Assembly (NCBI GenBank): GCA_977006965.1
Contig: OZ345369.1
Coordinates: 248,001-312,000 of the forward strand
Length of the DNA: 64,000 bases
DNA from: Phymatolithon calcareum
Lineage: Eukaryota > Rhodophyta > Florideophyceae > Hapalidiales
Reading direction: 5' to 3'
Shown here: piece after piece, positions 1-10,110 of the stretch
How the letters are laid out: every line of letters starts with the position of its first letter
Numbering within the stretch: the stretch's first letter is position 1
Position numbers and translations under genes: made by a program
The notes under the pieces: model-generated
What the model saw: the letters and a program-made list of their open reading frames with translations, nothing else
Databases searched by the model: none
Told to the model about the DNA's origin: nothing

Positions 1-100
1 GGCGTCGTCCATCTCTAGCACGAGCTCCTTATTGTCCATAATTTCAGAGTGAGTAGTTCGGGAGCGTCGTGAGTGGAGATTGTCCGGCGAAATGGAGGAT
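1..100 (-). repeat. Edge of a Mutator-like element fragment
   Basis: This segment resembles 780-885 and 34850-34950, which lie in the upstream part of MULE transposase remnants. It is therefore the edge of another MULE fragment that continues outside the window. No reading frame of its own is visible. Confidence 0.4.
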
Positions 101-189
101 GTGCACAAAACTTGAAAAAAGAGGAAGTAGCAGAGCTACTTCCATTTTTATCTCCAAAACACGCAACTATCAGCGCTCCACGTAACGGA

Positions 190-885
190 TGAGTAGTAAT
201 TTTGGCTTGGATGGATAATCAGCGTACGTTTACAACTTTTTCTGACCATTTAGCGAATATCCTCAAAAATAAACTTGTCAAAAAATTTATTTCGTACGCC
301 GCTCTCTATGCTTTAGCTCCTTGTCACAAGTAGCATCTCCGTCATTGTAGGCGGTGAGATCAAAAATTTTGGACTGAGCCGCTTCGTCGGTATTGTGGAT
401 GTTCAGCCTGGCGCAAGTTCGAGATCAGGGACCGGTGTTTCCGCATGAGGAGCAGTGACGGGCCCTCATTTCGGACGGCAAGTAGGGCGTCTTACGCTTG
501 CGACCCGTCTTAGCCACAAAGTCTAACGGCACCAAATCATCCTGTACTAGCTGGTCACCAGTGACTGTAACAGGCGTGATACTGCCCTCATGTTGCTTGG
601 CCCGCGTTCTCAATATTTATATGTCCCTGAACCAATGCTTGTTCCACGGGTGGAAGGAAACTAGATGCTGCACCAAGCGCCTAGAAGCGTACATAAGTGC
701 AGTGAACACTGTTGTGCTGCCCATCGACGTGCTGTGGGAGATCACGACGTAGACAGCGTCGTCAAAGCTTGATTCAGCCTAGTCGCCCACCTGTAGCACG
801 AGCGCCTTCTTCTCCATGAGTTCAGAGTACTTAGCGCGGGAGCGCTGTGAGTTGAGCGTAGCAGACGAACGCGACGAGATGCTTA
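190..885 (-). pseudogene. Decayed Mutator-like (MULE) transposase, C-terminal part
   Basis: This is the minus-strand relic of the C-terminal region of a Mutator-family DDE transposase. The best piece (425-613) encodes CSSCGN, the start of a CCHC zinc knuckle, preceded by a basic stretch (GRKRKTPY). It aligns with the better copy at 34134-34517. Compared with that copy, about 190 bp holding the SWIM zinc finger are missing near 700-750, so the frame jumps from the TALMYASRR-like stretch straight to upstream sequence. The DDE catalytic region is absent. The flanks at 181-206 and 907-922 share a short near-repeat. It is non-functional. Confidence 0.6.
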
Positions 886-913
886 CAGTACGTCGTTGTA
901 TTCGTAACGGATG

Positions 914-1265
914 AGTACAGTAAAACCTCCCGTACTGCAACACGGCCGTAAAGGCACACCGATTGCAACATTAGAGGTATTGCAACTAAGGAGGTGCATC
1001 ATATCGCTGAGTTAGGGTCCGAAAAAATCGATTTCAGTAAGGTTTACAAAACGTGGCATACTGACATTGCCACATATCTTAAGATTTGATTAGCAATGGT
1101 AACGGACTCAAAAACAACTCCAAATCCTCTGTTACTGTACTCTGCATCAAACTGGACGAATCTGTAAAACAGCGCCCCAAAAATATAACCAGAATACAGC
1201 CTTGACCTAAGCTTTGTTACGGTACGTCTTGCTTGGCATGTAATCACAGCTACGCAAGATGGCTC
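914..1265 (-). repeat. Probable 3' flank and terminus of the Tigger/pogo relic
   Basis: The run TACAGTAAAACCTCCC at 914 looks like a pogo/Tigger-type terminus (TA target plus CAGT). It lies where the 3' end of the minus-strand transposase relic should be. I could not find the matching inverted terminus on the far side, so the boundary is tentative. No other gene is visible here. Confidence 0.3.
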
Positions 1266-2752
1266 TCACAATTGTCGACCCCACCAATCAGATTTCTTCG
1301 ACTGCTGCATAGACGCCCTGTGCTCGCAACGTATCTGACGCTGTACAGCATGTATGGCGTATCGGATGTTCGAAGGGGATGCATCACGCGTGTCCAGAAT
1401 CTGCAACGCCCAGCTCAGCCGACGGACCTGCTCCGAAAACGAAAGCGTCTGCTCCTCGTCCTCATTTTCGTAGGGATGGAGGTCGTGGACTATCTCTTCC
1501 ACCAGACTTTCTTCATTCTCAGTTGAAAGGGATCCTCGCGTTTCTTTTGTAGAGCAGTAGAAGTCGGCGGGATACTAGGATCGTCCTGCAGAGGATGGCC
1601 AATGATGGGGAACCCAGCAATTGAAATCAACCTCTTCGCTCAACTTGCGCCAAATGTCGCGCGTCCAACTCATGGAGGGGAGAATATCTACCTTGTAAAT
1701 ATCATTAACGTTTGCCTGCTCGTCATCAAGAACGGCATGACCACGAGAAACTTGGCGGTGACTGTAGCGCATCTTCACGGCACCAATGATGCCTTCGTCC
1801 ATCGGCTGTATATTAGAGGTTGTGTTGGGAGGCAAGAAAATGACTTCAGTGTGTTAGAGCTGCGGAATGGTGTCGTAGTTGCTATGAGCAGAGCAGTTGT
1901 CCAGCAATAGTGCCACCAATGTAACCATCAAAATGACGGAGCCACGCGAAGAAGAGATTTGTGTTCATCCATGCCTTGCCATTGCAGTGATAGTAGAACC
2001 CGAGCTCTTTACCGTACTACCCCTTGAAAGAGCGAGGTCGACAGGCCTTACCAATCATCATGAGTGCTTATTTTACAGTGCCATCCGCGTTTACGCAGGC
2101 CAGATAGGACATCCTGGCGTTCTGGACTTTTCTCCAGGCAGCGGTACACGGGCAATAGTCTTAGTCGGTGCAAGTTGATAGAACAAACCGAAGTCATCGC
2201 CATCAAAAATGTCATTGATAGAGCATTCCAAGAGTTTCTATTTGATCCCAGGGAGGTCGCGATGAATCGCAACGTTATCGGCGACTCCACTTTCGCCATG
2301 TGAGACGAGCTGCTTGAATCCATGCCTTTTGTTGAATGTTTGGAGCCAGCCGTTTGAAAACTTCAGCTTCAACTGTGCCTCCTCCGGGATTTCTTCGTGT
2401 GCCTTAGCCATCAATCGCGCACGTTGCACAATAATCAGTTCTCCCGAAACATTTAGTTTACGGCAGTACATGTCGCAAAACCACTTTGCAAGCGCATTGT
2501 CAAGCGCAACATTAGTTGGGAGATTATTTTCTTGCGATCGGTCACTTTCAACGTCTAGATCTTTTCCTTGTCTCGTCGGAGTCGGGAAATGGTGGAAATA
2601 TGGGGACTAAAGCTTAGCTTAAACTCACGAACAGCCCAATCGGCAATATCTCCCAGTGTGAACATGTCGCCATTATCCGTGCGCCTGTCGCATTTCCTCA
2701 GAATGCGGAGCTTCTCGGCGTGCGAGAGATAGTTTGACGACGTTTTACTCAT
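1266..2752 (-). pseudogene. Decayed Tigger/pogo-type (Tc1/mariner superfamily) transposase
   Basis: Minus-strand pieces appear in the right order for a Tigger/pogo transposase. First comes an N-terminal helix-turn-helix piece (2555-2752, LSHAEKLRILRKCD). A CENP-B-type HTH follows (2238-2471, with LKFSNGWLQTFNKRHGFK). Next is the first catalytic block near 2150-2220 (DGDDFGLFYQLAPTK), then a downstream block near 1925-2010 (AWMNTNLFFAWLRHFDGY). The last catalytic block is LPPNTTSNIQPMDEGII-like at 1750-1835, and an acidic C-terminus follows at 1266-1502. Several frame changes and stops separate the blocks, so it is a pseudogene. The family (DDE_1, CENP-B-like) is clear; function is lost. Confidence 0.8.
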
Positions 2753-2966
2753 TGCGGATGCAGGTGGATGGTGAAGCGATATTGCAAGTTAATAGTGATG
2801 TTATCAATCGGGGAGAACGGCCCAAGGGAGAATAGAAAAGTTAAAAAATTGTACATTTGCTTTACATATAGGGCCTAGACTGCGGCGAAAATAGTAGTTC
2901 GTCATGCACTCCTCAGTTTCCGGCTATATGCCCAGAAACCGTCTGCCACGCTCGGCAGTATCTCCG

Positions 2967-3395
2967 TCAATCCCAAATTTCTTTTGGCGTGCAGCACAGA
3001 GCTCTACGATCCGTTCTATTTGGCCTATATTCGATCCTTGAAAAATTTGTGTTGACCCGGCTGATGCCGCTTAGAATTCTCTTTCTCCTCGATGCTGACA
3101 GCATGCTCCTCCTCAGCTCAGGCGCCGTCGCAGAGAGGACGTTTTTTTGCCTAAGATTGCGATTGTGCGCAAGGTACGTGCTGCGCAAGTTATGCGCGCC
3201 GCTGTTGGTGCGCTTTAGACAGGTCCTCGCACAGAATAAGCGCACACGCGTCATTAGGGAGAGTCCCGCCAAAAGCGAAGACGGACCAATTATTTTTCTT
3301 CTTCCTCGATTGCAATTTGTGGCACACATTGACTTGCACAGAAGTGAAAGCTGAGATAAAAGTTCATTTGCGTAGTTGTTCCTGAATCCATGCAA
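2967..3395 (-). other. Unrecognised open stretch, possible gene relic
   Basis: A 142-codon minus-strand frame is open here and a 121-codon plus-strand frame overlaps it. A third minus frame also reads coding-like (FAFGGTLPNDACALILCEDL) but contains stops. I see no known motif, signal peptide or membrane segment. It sits between a Tigger relic and a LINE fragment, so it may be an old element or chance. No function is proposed. Confidence 0.2.
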
Positions 3396-3775
3396 TCACA
3401 AATATAACCAAATTTAAAGACCCTTCAGCATTTTGCTTACAATATAGCAGGTTACAAGGGACTTTTAAAATTCGATATTCTTGGAAGCATACCAAGCTCG
3501 TCTGAGCCCATCTGTTGCAAAATTGCAGGTTGTACAGCTAGGTGGGTTGCACACGGGGCGTTTGTACTGCAGTCGGTTTGGCTGCCGATGGCATGTGGTG
3601 ACTTTCCTCATTTAATAACTATCTTTAAAAACTAATCTTTTCTTAGACGGTGGAAAGGAATAAGAGGACTGCAGCAGAAACGAACACGAAACAGCGCAGT
3701 CAGGTCGGTGTAATTCAAAACCTTGATGAGGCGAACATATCGACCGATGTACAACCCTAAGTCTCCAAATCGCCT
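3396..3775. other. No recognised feature
   Basis: Short frames exist on both strands but none carries a recognisable motif. The stretch lies between the unrecognised open frame and an inverted LINE C-terminal fragment. Confidence 0.3.
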
Positions 3776-3975
3776 TGAATATGAGCGAGAATCCAAACGC
3801 CATAGTCCAAGTCAAGTCGAGAAAACACAGACTTTGGGCAGTCATATGGTTCTTCGGCCGTTTCCCTTCGCGAAATCTCTCGGTATCTATCGACGACTAC
3901 GACGAACTAGCAGCGATACTGCTGGAAACCCTTCAACTCAGAGGGAAGTTGTAAGTTTATATTTTAGAAGCCCTC
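3776..3975 (+). repeat. LINE family 1 C-terminal fragment, plus strand
   Basis: The plus strand reads VQVKSRKHRLWAVIWFFGRF followed by LLETLQLRGKL. This closely matches the minus-strand LINE C-terminus at 4074-4292 (SKSRKHRMPAMKWLFGRF, then SLETLQRNLTR). It is an inverted copy of the same 3' coding segment, lying tail-to-tail with the larger LINE. The sequence TTTTAGAAGCCCTCAACGCC at 3962-3981 is the reverse complement of the family's common 3' end. Confidence 0.55.
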
Positions 3976-4073
3976 AACGCCAGAGTCGCCGACAGCAGAG
4001 CAGCTTCCCATCTGCTACTTTCGCATTATCTAAAAATTTCGCATCACACTATAATTTCTTCTGTCGTTATTTT

Positions 4074-4292
4074 CTATAATTCTAATATTCTGTCCATCAC
4101 CTGCATCGTTTCGCCCTCGGTCTCTTCGTTGAGTTTTGGTCGTGTGAGATTGCGCTGCAGGGTCTCAAGGCTCTTCTCAGCAACCTCGCCGAAGTGCTCC
4201 ACATAGGAAGAGGCGTTCCGTGGGAGGAAGCGTCCGAAGAGCCATTTCATTGCCGGCATTCTGTGCTTTCGGGATTTGGACGTCGTCGACAA
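4074..4292 (-). pseudogene. LINE family 1 C-terminal segment
   Basis: This frame reads SKSRKHRMPAMKWLFGRF, then a region ending SLETLQRNLTRPKLNEETEG and an acidic tail. Related ends (METLERTLAR, METLDRNLLV) occur at 23640 and 11550, which defines it as the C-terminus of this LINE family. It follows the RT YxDD-like box (FVDDV, about 4279-4293) with almost no spacing, although the thumb region is present in the 22.8-kb copy. I infer an internal deletion. Confidence 0.55.
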
Positions 4293-5470
4293 ACAAGATC
4301 ACGGGGTACTTGTGACATATGCCGGCGTGCGTTCTGGATCATCTCGGCAAATGTGTCCATGAACATGTTATAGGGAAACAAACTTAGCGGGGAGACCTGG
4401 GGAACTCTGAAGTCGATCAGAAGCCATGTCTTCTCTTCGTCTCCCGCGGTACAGAGCCATGACGGTTTCAGAAGATACTTGATCATCTCTGCGATATCCG
4501 GGGGTAGACATTTGTAGACTCGGCGCATAACGATGTTGCGCGAGACCCGGTCGTAAGCAGACGAAAGGTCCAGGACAGAGACGAAGCGATAAACTCTCCT
4601 CATTGTGCTAGTTGACCTCAGGGTCGAAAGTTTAGGCCCCTTTTTCTTCTGGAATCCGAATTGAAATCGATGGAATTTGTACCGTTGGCGTATAGCAGAG
4701 TCCATCGCCGCATCTATGATTTTCCTGACTTGGCTTAGTAGCGAAATTGGTCTGTAGTTTCCTGGAACATGCGCCGGCCCTTTTCGGAGAATAGAGATTA
4801 GGGTTGCTCGACGCCATACTGTCAGCATACATTTTCGTCTAACACATACCTGCCATAGGCGTCCAAGCAGTTCGCCGCTCATAGTTGCGTTTTCTTGTAG
4901 CATTTCGACCTTGATCTTGTCCCGTCCGAGTGCCTTTCCACCGGGGGCTCGAATTAGCGCCTCCTTGATGCCTTGGAGGATGGCTTTGTATTCCGCGAAC
5001 CGGTGCAGGGTGGGCTTCCAGTTCGTATCGGCTCTGCAGGCGTCTGATATGTGGGCTGTGAACAAACGTGGATGGACTGGAGACCCCAACGCGCGATTTA
5101 TGCCTTCTCTCTTGCTCTTGCGCTTCAGTATTCTGCTGAGCGTGGTCGTAGTTTTGCGCGGAGATTGATCATTTAGGTCTTCGACGAACGTGTCGTATTG
5201 AGATTTCTTCGCTTTTCGGACTGCGGCCCGCATTTAGTTCTGGAGTTTGAGGTAAGTTGACGTGTCATCCGCATCCTTGGTTCGCATCGCCTTTCGGTAT
5301 AGTTTGGTTTGTTCTTTTGCCTTGTTGTCCAGCTCTCGCGTCCAGAAAGACTTATATCTTGGAGGTCGTCTCCGCGTATTTCTCCAAGGCTTTGTTATCA
5401 GGCGTCGGAACTGTCCGTACCACATGTCAGGTTTCTCTTGATTTCTGCCGGATTTCAGCTCATCCTTCAT
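4247..5470 (-). pseudogene. LINE reverse transcriptase domain
   Basis: This region encodes the RT core of a LINE. The N-terminal part reads WTRELDNKAKEQTKLYRKAM. The fingers include GNYRPISLLSQVRKIID, motif A is LDLSSAYDRVSRN, and motif B is VPQVSPLSLFPYNMFMD, where the usual QG is altered to QV. The FVDDV box at about 4290 lies in a shifted frame relative to the rest. A single TAA at 5234-5236 interrupts an otherwise continuous frame immediately before an ATG. RT copies the element RNA at the nicked target. The altered motif B, stop and frameshift make it inactive. Confidence 0.8.
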
Positions 5471-6047
5471 TTCGAGTCCCCAGCCTGCTATTGCTACGGA
5501 AGGAGTCTTTGCACGCTCTGCGCTCTTTCTCGCTGTCGCCGATACGAAGGAATCGACGAATGCGGGGGCCGGTTTTGTGTGCTCTACCCTCCTGGTGACT
5601 GGGATGTGTCCAGCTCTTATTCCGTCTCACATCCCATTTGGCGTTTCGACTCTTGACGCATCCATAGACGTTTTCAAGAACATATCTGTGATGTTTGAAA
5701 CGCACAAGTTGGCACTCTGGCTGTGGTTTGGTTGTTCCCCTGGCAAAACGCAGAGGACGCCGGTTCGCGGCAACCATTATAAAAAAAGAATTGGATCAAA
5801 GGATGACTTGGCAGAATGGAATATGGATCAATGGCCGAATCTAGATGCCGCTTCGCGGGTTCCCTATCCCGCCGCAGTCGCCGCACTGTAATGCTTACAG
5901 TGTAAGTCTTTGTAAGCTGTAAGCAGTGGTTCTAGGGTTTGCCCTTGGTGATCCTTCATGGTGTAAGTACGCATCGAAAGCTACGCTACTGTACTGACTG
6001 TAATGCTATTTGTAAGGGTTTGCTGTAAATGCAAGCTGTAATGACAA

Positions 6048-7096
6048 TTAGGTAGTTTTATAGGAAATGGAGAGCATGATAGCGGCGTTGGACGGCACAA
6101 TACCAATATTGCAGTTTCCTTCCGGGGATCGGAAAGTGTCCCCCGTTTCTGGACTGATTCGCCAGTTGCCGTTTTCCGCCCATTGGGCCAGGTGTCGTCG
6201 TCCCGTTTTCGATTTGGAGTCCCAATGTTGATGCTGCACGTTCAAGTCTCCCTTTATGATGGACGTAGCTCTGCAGTTCGTATGAACTATATCGAGGCAT
6301 TGTTTAGCTTCGGCTTTTGATGCAAGAGGAGAGATATTGGCCACCGCTGCATTAATTCCTGCAATTACTGTGATAAGCAGTTGAACGGTGGGCGTGGTGT
6401 GTCGCTCGGTGACTTTGGAAGCAATTCCTCTTCTCGTGACCAGAGCGACACCACCTCTCGGTTTGGACCGAGGGGGCACGGGTGGGTCGCGGAGAATTGT
6501 TGGCAAGGTACCGGCCGGGATTGGTCTTGTTTCTGCCAGGTCTCCGTTATTCCGCGTATGTCCTCTGCATGGTCTTGGAGCAAAAGTTCAAGCACGAGCG
6601 GTAATTCCGGTGAATCACCGACGTTAAACATACAAATCTTTAAATCTGTGTTCTGGGTCATTGCGAAGCACGAGAGGACGGATCTTTTTTCGATGCCGTC
6701 ATGGCGCTTAGTGTTGTCGTTTGCGGATGATTCTGCATCTTGGGCTACAACGTCCGAGACGGCATGTGCATCCTCTTGTTTATAGTCTTTGTCTGCCGCC
6801 ATTCGCTCGTTACTTGGGCCCTCGGAGGACTGAGGTTTCAGAGCTAGGGCATCCTCTATGTTATCGCCTTGTTCACCTGAGCCTTCGTACGGGGAGCGAT
6901 CGTGATCATCATGGCTCTGTTTTTCGTAACAAGTTCTTAAGCTTTCGGTTTCCATTATCGTTCGCGCTTCGTCCACCAGTTTGAAATTCTCGGGGTACCA
7001 CTTCCTTGTGTGGAAGTTGGCCGTTCCTGCGGCAAAACTTCGCATTCTCGAGTGGATGGCGCGTAAGTTGCTCGTTGTGCGTTCCTTCCTGGGCAA
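6048..7096 (-). pseudogene. LINE endonuclease (EEP) region with N-terminal extension
   Basis: Two overlapping minus frames make up this region. The first (6365-7096) has a long polar leader, then LKICMFNVGDSPELPL and RGITETWQ, which match the start of an exonuclease-endonuclease-phosphatase fold and its catalytic Glu. The second (6048-6506) carries KGDLNVQHQHWDSK, the GDxN motif. A frameshift near 6400-6500 joins them. In LINEs this domain nicks target DNA before reverse transcription. It lies correctly between the ORF1 region and RT. Confidence 0.7.
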
Positions 7097-7147
7097 ATTT
7101 GTCCGTTTCGACTCCTTTTCACTCCATATACTGAACTTTGGACCGTA

Positions 7148-7471
7148 TTAGAGGCGCGCAGCACGCAGGGTGGCAACGGTGCGATGGAAGAGCGGCTCGT
7201 TCGTTAGCACCTCTAGAATTGCCCCTCCGATGAACGATAGTCCTAGTACAGCCCTTTGCAGCAGCGCTTCCCTGAGTCCGTTGTAAAGGCCTCTGAGCTG
7301 ATCAGGATCGTTTCTGTTACTAATAATTCCGCGGAAGTACAAGCGTACCACCTTTGGCGTGATACACTGTGGGTGAACTGTTCTCTTCACCATTCTTTCG
7401 AGTCTGGCAATTTTTCTTTGCTCTTGTTCCGAGAACATACGGTATGAGGGTCTGTGGGAGGCGGCAAGTTC
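7148..7471 (-). pseudogene. LINE ORF1-region C-terminal frame
   Basis: The frame reads from about 7471 (ELAASHRPSYRMFSEQEQRK) through KVVRLYFRGIISNRND to LFHRTVATLRAARL. It is 96 codons long from its internal Met. The composition is coding-like, with a helical, basic character. It lies between the ORF1 frame ending at 7523 and the endonuclease region, so it probably is the C-terminal part of ORF1 or the start of ORF2. I do not recognise a named domain. Confidence 0.45.
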
Positions 7472-7522
7472 GGTGCAATTTCTTCCGTTTCCGTGTCTAT
7501 GCCTAAGAACATGGACATCTGC

Positions 7523-8278
7523 TCAAGTCCCCATGTTTGTGTCGGGGTGTCTAGCGTTGTAGCATTCCGCCTCAGCCAATAGCTTCGGGGAGGGCAGGAC
7601 AGGAACTGAATTTCGGGCGGGTCGAGTGGGCGCTGCCAGTCGGTGCGCTGGGCTGGATGGGGTGGGTACTGCCGTCCGGGCTGTTAGAGCAGGCTGGGCA
7701 TACAGGCTCGGTATGGTCGGCCCATTTGGTGCACGCGCGATGGGTGTGGCAGATGGTTTTTTCGTGCTTCCAGCAAGTGCGGTGGTCTGATGGTCTTGGT
7801 ATTCTTGGCGAGTTACTGTGCAAAGGTCGCTGTGTACGTCTAGTTTCCATGACCGCTGTTCCGACTCTCCCTTGCGCATTAGAGTGCGGACCTCGGCTTG
7901 AAAAAGGGATACGGTTTGTGTGAGTTGCGTGACCGCGTTTGTCAGTGCTTCCATCTTGGCCCTTTCTGCACTTTGCATCTTGGAGACATGATTCGGTTTA
8001 TCGGTCTTGCTGCCTGTGCCGTCGACGTTTTTCATCCTTTTTTCCGCCAGCTCAATAGCCAGACGCATGACGTGCCCGCCGGAGCAAGCATTGCAGTCAC
8101 GACATTGGGCTTGCACCGCACCGCATCGGCTTTGGCCTTGTAGTGTCAAAGCGTCCGGGGTATTGCATTGTGGGGCAACGGACATTCTTTCGAGTACTGA
8201 TGAATCTCGGCTTCCATTTGGAGAAGTGGGCTTTTTCTTGTTCCCGATCGGCGGAGACAGCGGAATTTTGGGCTCCAT
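7523..8278 (-). CDS. LINE ORF1-like protein, second frame
   Basis: This 251-codon frame starts with an ATG at 8278-8276. That ATG shares one base with the TAA stop of the upstream frame (TAATG). It contains a Cys-rich stretch (CRDCNACSGGH) near residues 60-70. A helical segment follows (RAKMEALTNAVTQLTQTVSL) that could form a coiled coil, then a Pro/Ala/Thr-rich tail. ORF1 proteins of LINEs bind RNA, and this frame's position upstream of the endonuclease fits that role. Identification rests on position and composition, not on a recognised domain. Confidence 0.5.
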   Translation of the reverse strand: MEPKIPLSPPIGNKKKPTSPNGSRDSSVLERMSVAPQCNTPDALTLQGQSRCGAVQAQCRDCNACSGGHVMRLAIELAEKRMKNVDGTGSKTDKPNHVSKMQSAERAKMEALTNAVTQLTQTVSLFQAEVRTLMRKGESEQRSWKLDVHSDLCTVTRQEYQDHQTTALAGSTKKPSATPIARAPNGPTIPSLYAQPALTARTAVPTPSSPAHRLAAPTRPARNSVPVLPSPKLLAEAECYNARHPDTNMGT

Positions 8279-8868
8279 TATATGCCGTCGTGGGTGTCTC
8301 GATATGGATTCGTTGTCCTCTCTCGTCGGTGAGTTTTTCCACGGACGTCTGTCGAGGGGTATTTCTTGCTCTTCTTTTGCTCTGGAGAGTGGGCTTCGTT
8401 GTCGCAGTTTTCGATTTCAGCTACCAAGTGGCGAGCTGCATCTCCGCTTAATATCGGGGCGTTCATGTTCGGGAGGTTCTTGACGGTCACGGTGGTGGAT
8501 TCAAGTGCTGGGTGAGGCTCGAGTTTGTTCAAGTTATCTTGGTTTCCTTCTTTTGGCGTCATGTCGATAGTGTCTTCGTTCTGGCTCGTCAGTTCCTTTT
8601 TGATCGTCTCCTTTGGGGGTAGCACGGGAGTTACGCAGGGGTTTATATTTTTCGGGTTAGTTTCGTTGTCAACTTTTTCAGTCGTGAGGTACGGCGGTGT
8701 TGCCGGTGTTGCCCTGCGAGCTCGCCTCGAAAGGGTGGGGGCCGAGGGCTGGGCTTTCGGGGCCTCTGCTCTTTGTTTCATATTTCGAGTAATTATGCTT
8801 GATTTATTTATTTTTTGGCCCGGCGTCGAATTCGTCTGGGCCGATTTTTGCGCCGATAGTTCGTCCAA
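8278..8868 (-). CDS. LINE ORF1-like protein, first frame
   Basis: This 196-codon frame is opened by a TTG, with a stop a few codons upstream. It is rich in Pro, Thr, Asn and Lys and looks disordered. Its TAA stop overlaps the ATG of the next frame. Another coding-like minus frame (about 9070-8808, with YFDLEWRPYTREMTKDELGR) precedes it, so the true N-terminus probably lies there and a frameshift separates the two. No known domain is visible. Confidence 0.45.
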   Translation of the reverse strand: MDELSAQKSAQTNSTPGQKINKSSIITRNMKQRAEAPKAQPSAPTLSRRARRATPATPPYLTTEKVDNETNPKNINPCVTPVLPPKETIKKELTSQNEDTIDMTPKEGNQDNLNKLEPHPALESTTVTVKNLPNMNAPILSGDAARHLVAEIENCDNEAHSPEQKKSKKYPSTDVRGKTHRRERTTNPYRDTHDGI

Positions 8869-9084
8869 GTTCGTCCTTGGTCATCTCCCGCGTGTACGGT
8901 CTCCATTCGAGGTCAAAATACACTTTTCGGCGCGCCTCGTTCTGCTTATCAAGGCTCTTGCGGTTCCGCTCCACTTGCCTTCCCTTCTGCCGCGCTTTTC
9001 GCCTTCCACACTTTCTGGACCGATCGGGGATCAGGTCCTTTCCTTCGCACGAGTTCCCTTCAACTCAACCTAACGCAACAAAAG

Positions 9085-9290
9085 ATGAATGATAGAACAG
9101 GAGAGCAAGTGAAACAAGCGATGGACAAATTAATGATTCTAGAAAGCAAGATGCAAGAGGAGATCATGGTGTGACGATGGAGGCGATATGCTGCAGTCTT
9201 CCCTGGAAGGGTTACAGCGCAATGCGAAGCTGCTCTAGTATGGGCGTGCGCCGGCGTTGAGGGCTTCTAAAATAAAATCCTACAATTTCT
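9085..9290 (+). repeat. LINE family 1 3' fragment
   Basis: The plus-strand segment encodes a short acidic helix (MDKLMILESKMQEEIM) like the C-terminal tails at 11600 and 28330. It ends with CGGCGTTGAGGGCTTCTAAA, the shared LINE 3' terminus. It stands head-to-head with the 5' end of the large minus-strand LINE. Confidence 0.55.
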
Positions 9291-9415
9291 CCCCCCCCCT
9301 TAAGTCTCCAGATTTAGAGCACGCAAAGCCTGAAAAAATTCCCAAAGTCAAGTGTTTCAGCATCTGAAGTATCTGGCATGGTAAAACAAGAACCGAACCA
9401 GCGACTTCGTGGTAC

Positions 9416-10110
9416 AAGCAGGCATATAAACAATACGATTGCAAGGGATTGAAGCCAAAGTGCAATCCGCAATACGGATTGCATGTTAGATTTCGCAGTA
9501 ATACATATTGCAATTCAAGATTCCGCAGCAATCCTCATTCCAATCTATATCCCTGCTATATCCATATACACGCTTTTATAATAGCGTGGCACGCACCCAG
9601 TTTACAGCTGATGTCGGGTCCACGTCATTGCAATACGTATTGAACAATCCGAACGTAGTGCAATACAGATTGCAATACGCGGAGGGGTTTGCAATTCAAG
9701 ATTGGGATTGTAGATTGCAATTAATTGGCAACAAAGCATTGGAAAAAATAATTGCTATTGTAATTATTTAAATTATTGTTCCAATAATTTATTCCTGAGT
9801 CTCGCATATCTATTGTATTTATTGAGATCGTCGTGGTTGCGACAATTATTGTATCGGTCTCCTCATTTTTTCGATCCGGTTATTCTATCGCGACAGAAAG
9901 TAGCAAGAAGGATCCAATAATTCGGGGAATAACCAGTTATTTATACCTCGCTGAACTTGAATACAATAATTTATTGCTTCTGCGTTCAACAATAAATTAT
10001 TTATTCTCGACACTTTTCGAGAAAAGAATAAAAATAAATAAATAATTCCAATGCTTTGATTGGCAATGCAATGAATTTGGTTACAAGCCTGGGTACAAGT
10101 ACCCCGTGAT
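9416..10110. repeat. AT-rich foldback (MITE-like) with hAT-like terminal motifs
   Basis: The left part repeats GCAATACGNATTGCA-type motifs at 9468, 9630 and 9671. Around 9717-9745 and 10040-10075 there is an imperfect inverted repeat centred on AAAGCATTGGAA and TTCCAATGCTTT, enclosing about 300 bp of very AT-rich DNA. The motif style resembles the subterminal repeats of the hAT elements at 24.75 and 42.9 kb. No transposase frame is present. It may be a non-autonomous element; target duplication was not found. Confidence 0.45.

Larger units (their letters stand above)
3950..9092 (-). mobile_element. LINE (non-LTR retrotransposon) family 1, long decayed copy
   Basis: This is a minus-strand element with ORF1-like frames (about 9070-7148), then an AP-endonuclease region (about 6730-6048), then reverse transcriptase (5470-4247), then a short C-terminus (4292-4074). 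Its 3' end near 3955 carries GGCGTTGAGGGCTTCTAAAA, a tail shared by other fragments at 9265, 10780 and 30715. The RT is separated from the C-terminal segment by an apparent internal deletion just after the FVDDV box. Several frameshifts and one in-frame stop make it inactive. No target duplication was identified. Confidence 0.8.

Noticed and set aside
7523-9092. Several plus-strand frames of 80-180 codons
   Set aside because: They lie opposite the LINE ORF1 frames and show composition expected of antisense shadows.
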